NCBI RefSeq assembly: GCF_030165005.1
Contig: NZ_JASNNW010000018.1
Coordinates: 37,642-101,641 of the forward strand
Reading direction: 5' to 3'
From: Blastococcus capsensis
GTDB taxonomy: Bacteria > Actinomycetota > Actinomycetes > Mycobacteriales > Geodermatophilaceae
DNA length: 64,000 nucleotides
The position numbers and the translations under genes were made by a program. Positions 9,118 through 17,945 of this stretch are shown one piece after another. The notes under the pieces are model-generated. The model saw only the letters and a program-made list of their open reading frames with translations. It ran no database searches and had not been told where the DNA came from. Each line of letters opens with the position of its first letter. Position 1 is the first letter of the stretch.

Positions 9118-9873
9118 TCAGGGAGCGGACCGCCATCCCAGCTGCCGGCTGCACTCCTCGGCAGCTGCGGTGACCTGCGCCCCGTAGCCGGCCCAGAGGC
9201 GCCGGGGGAGCCGGGAAGTGGGCAGCGAGAGGCTCAACGTGGCCACGGGCATGCCCCCGCGGTCGAGGATCGCCGCCCCGACCGCGGCGATGTCCGGGTG
9301 CCGCGTGCCCACGGAGACGGCGTAGCCCTGCCGGCGCACCCGTCGTAGCTCACGGAGCACGCCCTCGGGGTCGGTGTCGGTGTGGGGGGTGAGCGCCTCC
9401 AGCGGGGCGGCGCGCAGCAGCGCGGCGGCTCGTGGCTCGGGCATGGCGGCCAGCACGGCCTTCCCGGACGCCGTCGTGTGGAGGGGGGCGCCGTTCCCGA
9501 CGGAGGCATGGGTCCGGACCGGGTGGGCGCCTTCGATCTTGTCGAGCAGGACGATCCGCCGCTCCTCCGGTACCGAGAGGTGGACCGTCTCGCCGGTCGC
9601 CGCGGAGAGCCGGTGCATGGCCGGTAGCGCGACGCGGCGGATCTCCTCGTCCGCTCGGTGCCGGGAACCGATCGCCTGCGCTTTCGCGGTGAGCGACCAC
9701 CGCGTCGGCTCCTCGGCACCCGCCCGGATCCAGCCCAGCTCCCCGAGGGTCAACAGCATCCGCTGGACCGTGGACTTCGGCAGCTGCATCGCCCGGGACA
9801 GGTCGCTCACGCCGACGGGCTGCTGCTCGGAGACCGCTTCCAGCACGGCCAGTGCCACGGAAACCGACCTCAT
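9118..9873 (-). CDS. IclR-family transcriptional regulator
   Basis: 251 residues. An N-terminal winged helix-turn-helix (residues ~1-60, VSDLSRAMQLPKSTVQRML) is followed by an IclR effector-binding domain (TGETVHLSVPEERRIVLLDKIEG, VGTRHPDIAAVGAAILD). Such regulators usually sense a small organic acid and control the adjacent catabolic operon. The ATG at 9873 follows an AAAGG about 10 nt upstream. The gene faces the CoA-transferase operon across a 112-bp gap holding several inverted repeats, its likely operators. Confidence 0.9.
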   Translation of the reverse strand: MRSVSVALAVLEAVSEQQPVGVSDLSRAMQLPKSTVQRMLLTLGELGWIRAGAEEPTRWSLTAKAQAIGSRHRADEEIRRVALPAMHRLSAATGETVHLSVPEERRIVLLDKIEGAHPVRTHASVGNGAPLHTTASGKAVLAAMPEPRAAALLRAAPLEALTPHTDTDPEGVLRELRRVRRQGYAVSVGTRHPDIAAVGAAILDRGGMPVATLSLSLPTSRLPRRLWAGYGAQVTAAAEECSRQLGWRSAP

Positions 9874-9903
9874 GTGGTTGACGTCACCTTTCGCCGCCCC
9901 TAC

Positions 9904-9958
9904 TGTGGCGCGCACCACAGCGTGCCATTGCACGGCAAAGCGTGCCACACAGTGGCAC
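9904..9958. promoter_or_regulatory. Cluster of inverted repeats, probable IclR operator
   Basis: Three dyads lie in the IclR/CoA-transferase gap: TGTGG...CCACA at 9904-9919; TGCC...GGCA centred near 9931; and the perfect GTGCCAC-ACA-GTGGCAC at 9942-9958. The half-site AGCGTGCCA occurs at 9919-9927 and 9939-9947, exactly 20 bp apart, which would put two dimers on nearly the same helix face. The last dyad ends 28 bp before the CoA-transferase start. Assignment to the IclR protein is by proximity. Confidence 0.6.
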
Positions 9959-9985
9959 AGGCGGCAAGGCAGTCGGGAGATGTAC

Positions 9986-11260
9986 GTGTCAGACCAGGTC
10001 CCCCAGGGCGCTCTCACCGGCGTGCGGGTCCTCGACCTCACCCAGGTCATGGCGGGGGCGTACTGCTCCATGCTGCTGGCCGACATGGGTGCCGACGTGA
10101 TCAAGATCGAGCGGCCCGAGGGCGGGGACGACACCCGCCGGATGTCCCGCGGCCCGGACGTCGAGCACTCGCCGGCGTTCAACGCCATGAACCGCAACAA
10201 GCGCGGTATCGCCGTCGACCTGAAGGACCCACGCGGCGCGGACGTCGTCCGGCGGCTGGCCGAGGACGCCGATGTGCTCGTGGAGAACTTCCGTCCCGGC
10301 CTGCTGGACCGGTTCGGACTGGGACAGGAGGCGCTCCGGGCGGCGAACCCGGCTCTCGTCTACTGCTCCATCTCCGGATTCGGCGCCACCGGTCCGTACG
10401 CCGGTCGCGGCGGATACGACCTCATCGCCCAGGCGATGAGCGGCCTGATGAGCATGACCGGTGAGCCTGGACGGCCGCCGGCCAAGGTCGGCGTCCCCAT
10501 CTGCGACCTCAACGCCGGCGTGTTCGGCGCCTACGGCGTGCTGTCGGCCTACATCCACCGGCTGAAGACGGGGGAGGGGCAGTTCGTCGACACGTCGCTG
10601 CTCGAGGCGGGGATCGCCTACACGGTCTGGGAGACGGCGATGTTCTTCAGCCTGGGGGACGTGGCCAGCCCGATGGGATCGGCGCACCGGTTGTCCGCCC
10701 CCTACGAGGCGCTGCCCACGGCCGACGGGTGGATCGCCATCGGGGCAGCCAACGACCGGAACTGGGCGCGGTTGTGCGCCGGCCTCGGGATGGAGCGGCT
10801 GCTGCAGGATCCGCGGTTCGAGAACAACCCCGCCCGGATGACGTACCGGTTCGAACTGGCCGGGGAGCTGGCGGCGACGCTGCGGCAGCGGACGACGGCC
10901 GAGTGGCTCGAGGCCCTGCACGCGGCCGGGGTGCCGAGCGGGCCGCTCTACGACATCGAGCAGGTCTACGCGGACCCGCACGTGCAGGCACGGGAGATGC
11001 TCGTCGAGACGCAGCACCCCCGCATGGGCACCGTCCGCCACATCGGCGCCCCCGTGAAGCTGTCGGGCACCCCGTCAGCCATCCGTCGCCCGGCGCCCCT
11101 GCTCGGCGAGCACAGCCGCGAGGTGCTGGCGGAGGCCGGGATGTCCGCCGCGGAGATCGAGGAACTCGTCTCCGCCGGCGTCCTGGTGACGCCTGACGAC
11201 CACGCCCGCACGACCGGTGCGGCAGCCAGCCCCCTCGATTCGACGGAGGTCCCCGCGTGA
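9986..11260 (+). CDS. Class III (CaiB/BaiF) CoA-transferase
   Basis: Moves CoA between acyl-CoA donors and a free carboxylic acid. 424 residues. Family hallmarks: LDLTQVMAGAYCSMLLADMGADVIKIE at the N-terminus, NRNKRGIAVDLKDPRG, CSISGFGATGPYAGRGGYD, and the catalytic aspartate expected in the PICDLNAG segment. The GTG at 9986 is preferred because GGGAG lies 6 nt upstream; the ATG at 9980 would leave that site no spacing. First gene of a five-gene operon; its stop overlaps the ABC ATPase start by 4 bp. Substrate unknown. Confidence 0.9.
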   Translation: MSDQVPQGALTGVRVLDLTQVMAGAYCSMLLADMGADVIKIERPEGGDDTRRMSRGPDVEHSPAFNAMNRNKRGIAVDLKDPRGADVVRRLAEDADVLVENFRPGLLDRFGLGQEALRAANPALVYCSISGFGATGPYAGRGGYDLIAQAMSGLMSMTGEPGRPPAKVGVPICDLNAGVFGAYGVLSAYIHRLKTGEGQFVDTSLLEAGIAYTVWETAMFFSLGDVASPMGSAHRLSAPYEALPTADGWIAIGAANDRNWARLCAGLGMERLLQDPRFENNPARMTYRFELAGELAATLRQRTTAEWLEALHAAGVPSGPLYDIEQVYADPHVQAREMLVETQHPRMGTVRHIGAPVKLSGTPSAIRRPAPLLGEHSREVLAEAGMSAAEIEELVSAGVLVTPDDHARTTGAAASPLDSTEVPA

Positions 11261-12441
11261 CCCACCTCGTCCTGTCCGGACTGACCAAGAGCTTCGGCGC
11301 CGCACCGGTGGTCGACCACGTCGATCTCTCCATCGAGGAGGGGGAGGCCGTCGTCCTGCTCGGGCCCAGCGGCTGCGGCAAGACCACCTGCCTGCGCATG
11401 ATCGCCGGCTTCGAGCGCCCGGACGCAGGGGAGATCCGGCTGCGGGACAAGGTGCTGGCCGGGCCGCGCATGTTCGTCCCGCCGGAGCGCCGTCAGATGT
11501 CGGTGGTGTTCCAGAGCTACGCCCTCTGGCCGCATCTCAGCGTGCGGGAGAACGTCGGTTACGGGCCGACGACGGCGAAGGCGAGCCGTGCGGAGGTCCG
11601 GCGCCGGACCGACGAGGCGCTGGCCATGGTGCAGCTGGACGGTCTGGCCGACCGCTACGCCCACCAGCTCTCCGGTGGCCAGCAGCAGCGCGTCGCGCTG
11701 GCCCGGGCCCTGGTGAACGACCCGGCACTCCTGCTGCTGGACGAGCCGCTGTCCAACCTCGACACCCGGCTCCGGGAGGAGATGCGCTCGGAGATCAAGC
11801 GCATCCACCGCTCGCTCGGGGTGACGATGGTCTACGTCACCCACGACCAGGCCGAGGCGCTGTCGCTCGCGGACCGGCTCGTCGTCATGCACGCGGGCCG
11901 GGTGGTGCAGGTCGGCGCCCCGGAGGAGGTCTACCGGCGCCCGAGGACGAGCTTCGTCGCCCGGGCCCTCGGCGCGACGAACCTGCTGCCCGCCACCGTG
12001 TGCGGTCCGCCGTCCCCCGACGGCGTGCCCCTCCGGCTGCCCGGTGGCATCACGGTGACCGCCCCACCGCCGGCGGACGTGGCCGTGCAGGCGGGGGACG
12101 AGGTGGCCGTGTCGATCCGTCCCGTCGATCTCCGGCTCACCTCCGGGACCTCCAGCGCCGCGGGGGCCGCTCGGGTCAGCGAGGCGCTGTTCTTCGGGGA
12201 CCACGTGCAGTACGCCGTCGACCTGCCCGGGCTCGCCGAGCCGCTGAAGGCGACCGGTCCCAGCCTGGGCCGCTTCGACGTCGGCCAGGACGTCGTGATC
12301 GAGGTGGACGGCACCGCGGTCGCCATCGTCGGCGATGGACCGGCGGCCTCCGTTCCCGGCGATGACGGCCACCACCCGGGGCCATCGGCCAACGCGGGCG
12401 CCTCGCCCGCCCCAGCTCCGGCCGGGCGGTCCGCCGCGTGA
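11257..12441 (+). CDS. ABC transporter ATP-binding protein (FbpC/PotA type)
   Basis: 394 residues. Walker A GPSGCGKTT near residue 37, Q-loop in VVFQSYALWPHL, signature LSGGQQQR, Walker B LLLLDEPLSNLD, switch His in VTHDQAEA. A C-terminal TOBE-like domain (residues ~240-360) follows, as in importers for ferric iron, 2-aminoethylphosphonate, spermidine or sulfate. Starts at a GTG overlapping the CoA-transferase stop. Works with the lipoprotein and fused permease encoded next. Confidence 0.9.
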   Translation: MTHLVLSGLTKSFGAAPVVDHVDLSIEEGEAVVLLGPSGCGKTTCLRMIAGFERPDAGEIRLRDKVLAGPRMFVPPERRQMSVVFQSYALWPHLSVRENVGYGPTTAKASRAEVRRRTDEALAMVQLDGLADRYAHQLSGGQQQRVALARALVNDPALLLLDEPLSNLDTRLREEMRSEIKRIHRSLGVTMVYVTHDQAEALSLADRLVVMHAGRVVQVGAPEEVYRRPRTSFVARALGATNLLPATVCGPPSPDGVPLRLPGGITVTAPPPADVAVQAGDEVAVSIRPVDLRLTSGTSSAAGAARVSEALFFGDHVQYAVDLPGLAEPLKATGPSLGRFDVGQDVVIEVDGTAVAIVGDGPAASVPGDDGHHPGPSANAGASPAPAPAGRSAA

Positions 12442-12503
12442 CCGGGATCCGTCGCTCCACCGTTCGTCCACCGTCCACGCACGTCCGTCCGAGAAGAGGC
12501 ACC

Positions 12504-13595
12504 GTGTCGATTCGTCCCACCGCCCGCCGCAGGAACGCCCTGTTCGCCGTTCCCTTGTCCGCCGTCCTTCTCGCCGGGTGCGGCAACGGCTCCGAGCCGG
12601 CCGCCGAGGGCGGTGAGGGGGTGAGCGAAGCCGCCGGCATCGAAGGCATCAGCGAGGACCTGATCGCCGCTGCCCAGGAGGAGGGTGGAGTCGTCATCTA
12701 CGCCGGCGGGCACACCCGTCCGGGGGTCGAACTGCTCCAGGAGCGGATGCAGGAACTCTTCGGCATCGACGTGACCTTCACTCGCGAGGACTCCGGCTCG
12801 GTCGCCAACTCCATCTCCGCCGAACTGGCGAGCGGTTCTCTCAACGCCGACGTGGTCAGCCTCACCGATCCCGACACGCTGCAGCAGTGGGCGGACGAGG
12901 GGATCATCACCGAGCCCGAGATCCCCAACGCCGACGAGATCATCGACGGCCTGGACAACCCCGACAACCCGCAGGTGCCCTACAGCCTCGTGCCGCTCGG
13001 GATCATGTACAACGGCGCCAGCACCGACCCCGCAGACCTGCCCACCACGTGGGAGGAGTTCGCCTCCTCGACGGAGGGCACGATCGTGAGCTCCGACCCG
13101 GGGGCGTCGGGTACCGCGCTCGCGTTCTACACGACGCTCACCGGCCTCTACGGGGAGGAGTGGCTCGCGCAGCTGGCCGAACGCGACGTGATCGTCACCG
13201 ACAGCAGCCTGGCCCTCGCGCAGCTGGTGCTCACCGGCGAGGCCGACATCGGTGTCCCGGCGATCGAGTCCGCGGTGCTCAGTGCGGCCGCGGAGGGCGA
13301 GCCGCTGAAGATCGCCTTCATGGAGGACGGCGTGCCGACCTTCACCAGCGAGCTGGCGATGCTGACCGACGCCCCGCGGCCCAACGCCGCGAAGCTCCTG
13401 ATGCAGTACCAGCTCAGCGAGGACTTCCAGAACGCGCTGGTCGAGCTCGGCGGGCGCAGCGTGCTGGAGGGTGCTCCGCAGCCGGTGGAAGGGGCCGACC
13501 TCTCCGACGCCACGCTCCTTCCCGCCGATCTCGAGGAGATCGCTGCCCGGGGAGACCAGGTGGTGGCCCGCTTCGCCGAACTGTTCAACCGGTGA
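12504..13595 (+). CDS. Extracellular solute-binding lipoprotein of the ABC importer
   Basis: 363 residues. An Arg-rich n-region is followed by a hydrophobic stretch and the lipobox LLAGC, so the mature protein is lipid-anchored at Cys. The body (GVVIYAGGHTRPGVELLQERMQELFGIDVTF, VPYSLVPLGIMYN, TTWEEFAS) is typical of the Fe3+/2-aminoethylphosphonate-type binding-protein superfamily. That group also has many organic-acid binders. The GTG at 12504 has AGAAGAGG just upstream; an earlier in-frame ATG at 12438 would displace the signal peptide. Confidence 0.88.
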   Translation: MSIRPTARRRNALFAVPLSAVLLAGCGNGSEPAAEGGEGVSEAAGIEGISEDLIAAAQEEGGVVIYAGGHTRPGVELLQERMQELFGIDVTFTREDSGSVANSISAELASGSLNADVVSLTDPDTLQQWADEGIITEPEIPNADEIIDGLDNPDNPQVPYSLVPLGIMYNGASTDPADLPTTWEEFASSTEGTIVSSDPGASGTALAFYTTLTGLYGEEWLAQLAERDVIVTDSSLALAQLVLTGEADIGVPAIESAVLSAAAEGEPLKIAFMEDGVPTFTSELAMLTDAPRPNAAKLLMQYQLSEDFQNALVELGGRSVLEGAPQPVEGADLSDATLLPADLEEIAARGDQVVARFAELFNR

Positions 13596-13610
13596 GCGCG
13601 GACGCGGTAC

Positions 13611-13632
13611 GGGCCGGCGCCTTCGCCGGCCC
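13611..13632 (+). terminator. Intra-operon hairpin after the binding-protein gene
   Basis: Perfect 9-bp stem GGGCCGGCG / CGCCGGCCC with loop CCTT, 15 bp after the lipoprotein stop and 18 bp before the permease start. No T-run. In many ABC operons such a hairpin protects or partly terminates the message so that the binding protein exceeds the permease; that role is inferred. Confidence 0.5.
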
Positions 13633-13650
13633 GCGCGAAGGGAGCGGGCC

Positions 13651-15486
13651 GTGACCCTGAGCGGCCCCGCGACGTCGACGGTGCCGGGCGCCGATCCGCG
13701 CGAGCGGTCGGCGTCCGGCCCGGCCGGGGGGCCACCCCCCGGCCGGGCGCCGCGCCGACGTCGGTCGACCGGTTTCGAGCGCGCCATGCGCCTGGTGTGG
13801 GTGCTGGCGCTGCTGGCCCTGGTGGGCTACCCGATCGCGCAGGTGTTCGGGCAGAGCTTCGTGGCCGACGACGGCGGGTTGACCCTGTCGAACTACGCGT
13901 TGCTGGGCACCGAACCCCTGTTGCTCGAGGCCATCCGCAACTCGCTCTGGATCGCCTGCGGCACGGTGCTGGGCAGCCTCCTCATCGGCCTGCCGCTGGC
14001 CTGGTTCACCGTGCGCACGGACATGCCGATGCGGCGGTTCTTCCGCGGCAGCGCCGTCCTCACCTTCGCGGCACCCAGCTTCATCGCCGCGCTGGGGTGG
14101 GTGCTCCTGCTCGGGCCGCGCAACGGCGTCCTGAACACCACGCTGATGTCGATCTTCGGCCTGGAGGAGTCACCGTTCGACATCTTCACCCCGTGGGGGA
14201 TCATCTTCGTCCTGTCGCTGTTCCTCTACCCGCTGGTCTTCCTGCCCGTGTCAGCGGCCCTCGAGGGCATCGACCCCGCACTGGAACAGGCCGCGGCGAG
14301 CCTCGGCGCCTCACGCTGGCGGGTGCTGCGGACGGTGACGTTCCCCGTCATCGCGCCGGCCCTGATCGCCGGCTCGATCCTGGTGTTCGTCTCCTCGGCG
14401 ATCATCTTCGGCCCGGTGGCGATCCTCGGCGCACCGACCGGTTTCCAGACCATCCCGACCGTGCTGCTGAGCCTCATGCAGTTCCCGCCGCGGATCGAGG
14501 TGGCCGCGGTGATCTCCGTGCCGATCCTCGTCATCATCGCGGCGCTGCTGCTCATCCAGCGAAAGCTCGTGGGCGGCAGGAAGTTCACCGTCATCGGGGG
14601 CAAGCCGGGCCGGCAGGACGTCACGCACCTGGGAGCCGGTCGCTACCCGGCGGTGGCGTTCTGCGTGGCCGTCGTGGTGCTGAGTTTGGTCATGCCGTTC
14701 GGCATGCTGCTGGTGACGTCCTTCCGCAAGGCCCTGGGCCGTCCTCTCGGGTGGGACAACTTCACCCTGACCGGCAACTACGAAGAGGTCTTCGGCCGGC
14801 CCCTCATCGCTGCCGCCATGGGCAACAGCTTCGCGCTGGCGATCGGCGGCACCCTGCTGGCCCTGGCCGTGGCGCTGCTCGCCTCGTGGTTGGTGCACCG
14901 CACCAAGGCACGCAGCAACGCGGTGATCGTCGGTGCCATGGCCGCGCCGCTGGCCTTCCCGGGGGCGGTCCTCGGCATCGGATTGATCATCGCCTACGCC
15001 GCCCAGCCGTTCGGGCTGGGCGGGACGCTGACGATCCTGCTGATCGCCTACACGGGCAGCGCACTGCCGTTGACGTTCGCCTACGTCCACGCCGGCATGG
15101 GTCAGATCGGTGCGGAGGTGGAGGAGGCCTCCCGCAGCCTGGGCGCCTCCTGGGCGCGCACCTGGCGGCGGATCACCGTCCCGCTGCTGCGACCCTCCCT
15201 CCTGGCCGCGGGACTGCTCAACTTCGTGCTCCTCTTCAGGGAGCTCGAGATGTCGGTGTTCCTCTACACCGGCGCAAATCCGACGGTCGCCACGGTGCTC
15301 TACAACCTGGCCAGCGAGTCGCTGTACCAGCGGGTCGGCGCGCTCTCCGTGGTGATCCTCCTGATCAACATCGTGGTGACCGTGGTCGCGATGCGGCTGC
15401 TCGACCGCAAACCCGGCGAGTCCCCCCGGCGGTCCCGCCGTTCCCCGTCCGTCGCACTCAACACACCCCCGGAGGAAGCAGCATGA
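13651..15486 (+). CDS. ABC transporter permease, two fused BPD domains (FbpB type)
   Basis: 611 residues with about twelve transmembrane segments. Two binding-protein-dependent permease domains are fused, each with an EAA loop: EQAAASLGASRWRVLRTVTFP in the first half and EEASRSLGASWARTWRRITVP in the second. The first ~45 residues are Pro/Arg-rich and cytoplasmic. GTG start with AAGGGAG upstream. The stop overlaps the hydratase ATG (ATGA), tying the transporter to the acyl-CoA enzymes. Confidence 0.9.
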   Translation: MTLSGPATSTVPGADPRERSASGPAGGPPPGRAPRRRRSTGFERAMRLVWVLALLALVGYPIAQVFGQSFVADDGGLTLSNYALLGTEPLLLEAIRNSLWIACGTVLGSLLIGLPLAWFTVRTDMPMRRFFRGSAVLTFAAPSFIAALGWVLLLGPRNGVLNTTLMSIFGLEESPFDIFTPWGIIFVLSLFLYPLVFLPVSAALEGIDPALEQAAASLGASRWRVLRTVTFPVIAPALIAGSILVFVSSAIIFGPVAILGAPTGFQTIPTVLLSLMQFPPRIEVAAVISVPILVIIAALLLIQRKLVGGRKFTVIGGKPGRQDVTHLGAGRYPAVAFCVAVVVLSLVMPFGMLLVTSFRKALGRPLGWDNFTLTGNYEEVFGRPLIAAAMGNSFALAIGGTLLALAVALLASWLVHRTKARSNAVIVGAMAAPLAFPGAVLGIGLIIAYAAQPFGLGGTLTILLIAYTGSALPLTFAYVHAGMGQIGAEVEEASRSLGASWARTWRRITVPLLRPSLLAAGLLNFVLLFRELEMSVFLYTGANPTVATVLYNLASESLYQRVGALSVVILLINIVVTVVAMRLLDRKPGESPRRSRRSPSVALNTPPEEAA

Positions 15487-16271
15487 CCGTGACCACCACC
15501 GATGTCGGTAGCGGCGTCCACCTGCGCTACGAGACCCCGCACATCGCTGTCCTCACCCTGGACAGTCCTCCCTCCAACACCTTCAGCTGGGAGAGCCGGC
15601 GGTCCTTCATGAAGGCGCTGGACATCCTGGACGCCGACGAGAACGTCCGGTGCCTGGTGATCACCGGTGAGGGCCGCGCCTTCACCGCGGGAGCACACCT
15701 GGGCGAGGACCAGTCCATGAGCGACGAGCAGCTGACCGACTACCTCGCCGAGTTCAGCCGGGTGCTCAACGGCGTGCAGAACTTCCGTGCCCCGGTCATC
15801 GCGGCCATCAACGGGGCGACGATCGGCGGTGGGTTGGAGTTCTCCCTCTGCTGCGACATCCGCATCGCGTCCACGGACGCGTTCTTCGTGGCCGCCGGCG
15901 TGAACGTGGGTCTCATCGTCAGCTTCTGGCGCCTGCCGCGCGTCATCGGGTTGGGGCCGGCCAAGGAGATCCTGCTGACCGGCGCCCGCTACACCGCCCA
16001 GCAGGCGCTCAATTGGGGACTGGTGACCGAAGTCCACGAGCCGGCCGATCTGATGCCTGCCGCGCTGGCGAAGGCGCAGCGCATCGCCACGCGCGCCCCG
16101 CTGTCGGTCGAGGTGACGAAGGCGGCCGTGACGGGGGCCTTCGAGATGGACTTCGCCCAGGGGCAGGCGCTGCAGACCAAGCGATTCCTGGAGATGTTCC
16201 GGACCGAGGACCACCAGGAGGCGCTGCGCGCGTTCTTCGAGAAGCGCGACGGGGACTACCAGCGCCGCTGA
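15483..16271 (+). CDS. Enoyl-CoA hydratase/isomerase family protein
   Basis: 262 residues of the crotonase superfamily. Oxyanion-hole sequences are seen in FTAGAHLGED and AAINGATIGGGLEFSLCCDIRIA. At the position often holding the second catalytic Glu there is AAGVNVGLIVSFWRLPRVIG, so isomerase, hydratase or another crotonase chemistry is possible. Final gene of the CoA-transferase operon, presumably acting on the CoA thioester formed by the first gene. Confidence 0.87.
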   Translation: MTVTTTDVGSGVHLRYETPHIAVLTLDSPPSNTFSWESRRSFMKALDILDADENVRCLVITGEGRAFTAGAHLGEDQSMSDEQLTDYLAEFSRVLNGVQNFRAPVIAAINGATIGGGLEFSLCCDIRIASTDAFFVAAGVNVGLIVSFWRLPRVIGLGPAKEILLTGARYTAQQALNWGLVTEVHEPADLMPAALAKAQRIATRAPLSVEVTKAAVTGAFEMDFAQGQALQTKRFLEMFRTEDHQEALRAFFEKRDGDYQRR

Positions 16272-16300
16272 CCGGTCACCGGCGTCACGCCGACGCGCAT

Positions 16301-16342
16301 CCCACGTCGGGCACGACGATTGCTGATCGTGCCCGACGTGGG
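16301..16342. terminator. Bidirectional terminator between hydratase and lexA
   Basis: Perfect 16-bp stem: arms 16301-16316 (CCCACGTCGGGCACGA) and 16327-16342, loop of 10 nt. It lies between two convergent stop codons (16271 and 16353). Confidence 0.75.
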
Positions 16343-16352
16343 CATTGCCGTA

Positions 16353-17114
16353 TCAGACCCGGCGCAGCACCGACACGACGCGGCCGAGGATCGTCGCCTC
16401 GTCGCCCGGGATGGGCCCGTAGGCGGGGTTGTGCGGCATCAGCCACACGTGCCCGTCCCGGCGCTTGTACGTCTTCACCGTCGCCTCGCCGTCGATCATC
16501 GCGGCCACGATCTCGCCGTTCTCCGCCGTCGGCTGCTGACGCACCACGACCCAGTCGCCGTCGCAGATGGCCGCCTCGACCATCGAGTCACCGGCCACCT
16601 TGAGCATGAAGACCGTGCCCTCGCCGACGAGCTCCCGCGGGAGCGGGAAGACGTCCTCCACCGCCTGTTCGGCCAGGACCGGGCCGCCGGCCGCGATCCG
16701 CCCGACCAGGGGCACGTAGGCGGGGGCCGACGCCCGCTCGCCCTCGTCGAGGGCCGGCGGCTCGGCGACCGCGGTGCGCCCGGCCTCGCCGGGCAGGCGT
16801 ACGTCGAGGGCTCGAGGCCGGTTGGGGTCGCGGCGCAGCCAGCCCTTCTTCTGCAGGACCGACAGCTGATGGGCGACCGAGGAGGCGGAGGAGAGGCCGA
16901 CGGCCTCACCGATCTCCCGGACGGACGGCGGGTAACCGCGGCGCTCGATCGAGTCGCGGATCACCTCCAGCACCCGGCGTTGCCGCTGGGTCAGGCCGTC
17001 ACCGTCGGGGCTCCGGTCGGGGAACGTGCGCACCGACGCCGAATCACCGGCCGGGTCCGCTGTGGTGCCCGCGGTGCCGCGTCGGCCGCCGGACGTCCCG
17101 CTCGAGTCCGTCAC
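16353..17114 (-). CDS. lexA: SOS repressor LexA
   Basis: 253 residues. An N-terminal winged-helix DNA-binding domain (residues ~41-100, [24 protein letters not shown]) is followed by the S24 autoprotease domain. The cleavage site is Ala142-Gly143 in IAAGG, and the dyad is Ser177 in GDSM and Lys214 in ATVKTYK. The first 40 residues form a Ser/Gly-rich extension common in actinobacterial LexA. GTG start with GAGGAGG upstream. Two SOS boxes lie in the gap to the divergent LysM gene, implying autoregulation. Confidence 0.96.
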   Translation of the reverse strand: MTDSSGTSGGRRGTAGTTADPAGDSASVRTFPDRSPDGDGLTQRQRRVLEVIRDSIERRGYPPSVREIGEAVGLSSASSVAHQLSVLQKKGWLRRDPNRPRALDVRLPGEAGRTAVAEPPALDEGERASAPAYVPLVGRIAAGGPVLAEQAVEDVFPLPRELVGEGTVFMLKVAGDSMVEAAICDGDWVVVRQQPTAENGEIVAAMIDGEATVKTYKRRDGHVWLMPHNPAYGPIPGDEATILGRVVSVLRRV

Positions 17115-17192
17115 GTCTCCTCCTCGCCGGCTGCCCGTGCAGCTGCTCAGCCCTGTTCGTCGGAGGAACCGTAGCGCCGATCGCCAGCCAGT

Positions 17193-17208
17193 TCAAACAC
17201 GTGTTCGA
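17193..17208. promoter_or_regulatory. SOS box (LexA operator), lexA-proximal
   Basis: TCAAACACGTGTTCGA; read on the minus strand it is TCGAACACGTGTTTGA, one base off the palindromic actinobacterial SOS box. It lies 79 bp upstream of the lexA start. Confidence 0.85.
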
Positions 17209-17270
17209 AGATGACCGTGTCGCGTCGCTTCTGTCGGTGGCATCGGGTAGACATCGGACAAGCGTTCGAA

Positions 17271-17286
17271 TCGAACGTGTGTTCGG
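17271..17286. promoter_or_regulatory. SOS box (LexA operator), LysM-gene-proximal
   Basis: TCGAACGTGTGTTCGG matches TCGAAC-N4-GTTCGA except for the last base. It lies 36 bp before the LysM gene start and implies DNA-damage induction of that gene. Confidence 0.82.
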
Positions 17287-17321
17287 GTCGGCAGGCGCCG
17301 GCCGGTGAGGGGTGGGCAGCG

Positions 17322-17819
17322 ATGGCGAGCAATCTTGCACTGTCGGCACGCGATGGTGAGGTGCGGGCGGGCGGCGGCACAGCGGGCTGCGCCCCCGCGG
17401 CGCGTCACCTCCGGGTGCTGCCGCCGCCCCAGGCGTACGCGGTCGCCGCGGCACCACCTGGTCGTGCACCCTCCCTGTCGTCGGGTTCCGAGATAGTCCG
17501 GCCGGTGCCACGGCGGGAGGCCGGCTCGCCGGCGCCGCTGCGGTTGACCGCACGGGGTCGGCGCGTGGTCGTGGTCCTGCTGCTCCTGGTGGCCATGGGC
17601 GTGGCTGCGGGAGTCGACGCGCTTCTGGGTCACGGCGCGGAGGGCCTGGACCTCATGAGGACCAGCAGCGTCGTCGTGGTGCCGGGCGACACGCTCTGGT
17701 CCATCGCGAGCGGGATGGCGGGGGAGCGGGACGTGCGCGAGGTGATCGACAGGATCCAGTTGCTCAACGGTCTGGACAGTGCATCCATCGAGCCGGGTCA
17801 GGTGCTCGAGCTTCCGTGA
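17322..17819 (+). CDS. LysM membrane protein, likely SOS-induced division inhibitor
   Basis: 165 residues. An N-terminal ~85-residue cytoplasmic region is followed by one transmembrane helix (VVVVLLLLVAMGVAAGV, residues ~88-105) and a C-terminal LysM domain (VVVVPGDTLWSIASGMAG...ELP) placed outside. Architecture, divergence from lexA and the adjacent SOS box match the division inhibitors YneA (Bacillus), DivS (Corynebacterium) and ChiZ/Rv2719c (Mycobacterium). Sequence between TM and tail is poorly conserved in those proteins, so equivalence is inferred from context. ATG at 17322 preceded by a GAGGGG stretch. Confidence 0.82.
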   Translation: MASNLALSARDGEVRAGGGTAGCAPAARHLRVLPPPQAYAVAAAPPGRAPSLSSGSEIVRPVPRREAGSPAPLRLTARGRRVVVVLLLLVAMGVAAGVDALLGHGAEGLDLMRTSSVVVVPGDTLWSIASGMAGERDVREVIDRIQLLNGLDSASIEPGQVLELP

Positions 17820-17945
17820 GATCCCGGCCGATGAGCAGTGGCTGGGCCTCGCGACAACAGGTTCACAATGCGCCCGGCCGACTTCGTCAACCCTGAGTGT
17901 GGGCACGTTCACCCTCCGTTGTGAAGGGCCACATACGGTCGTCCC

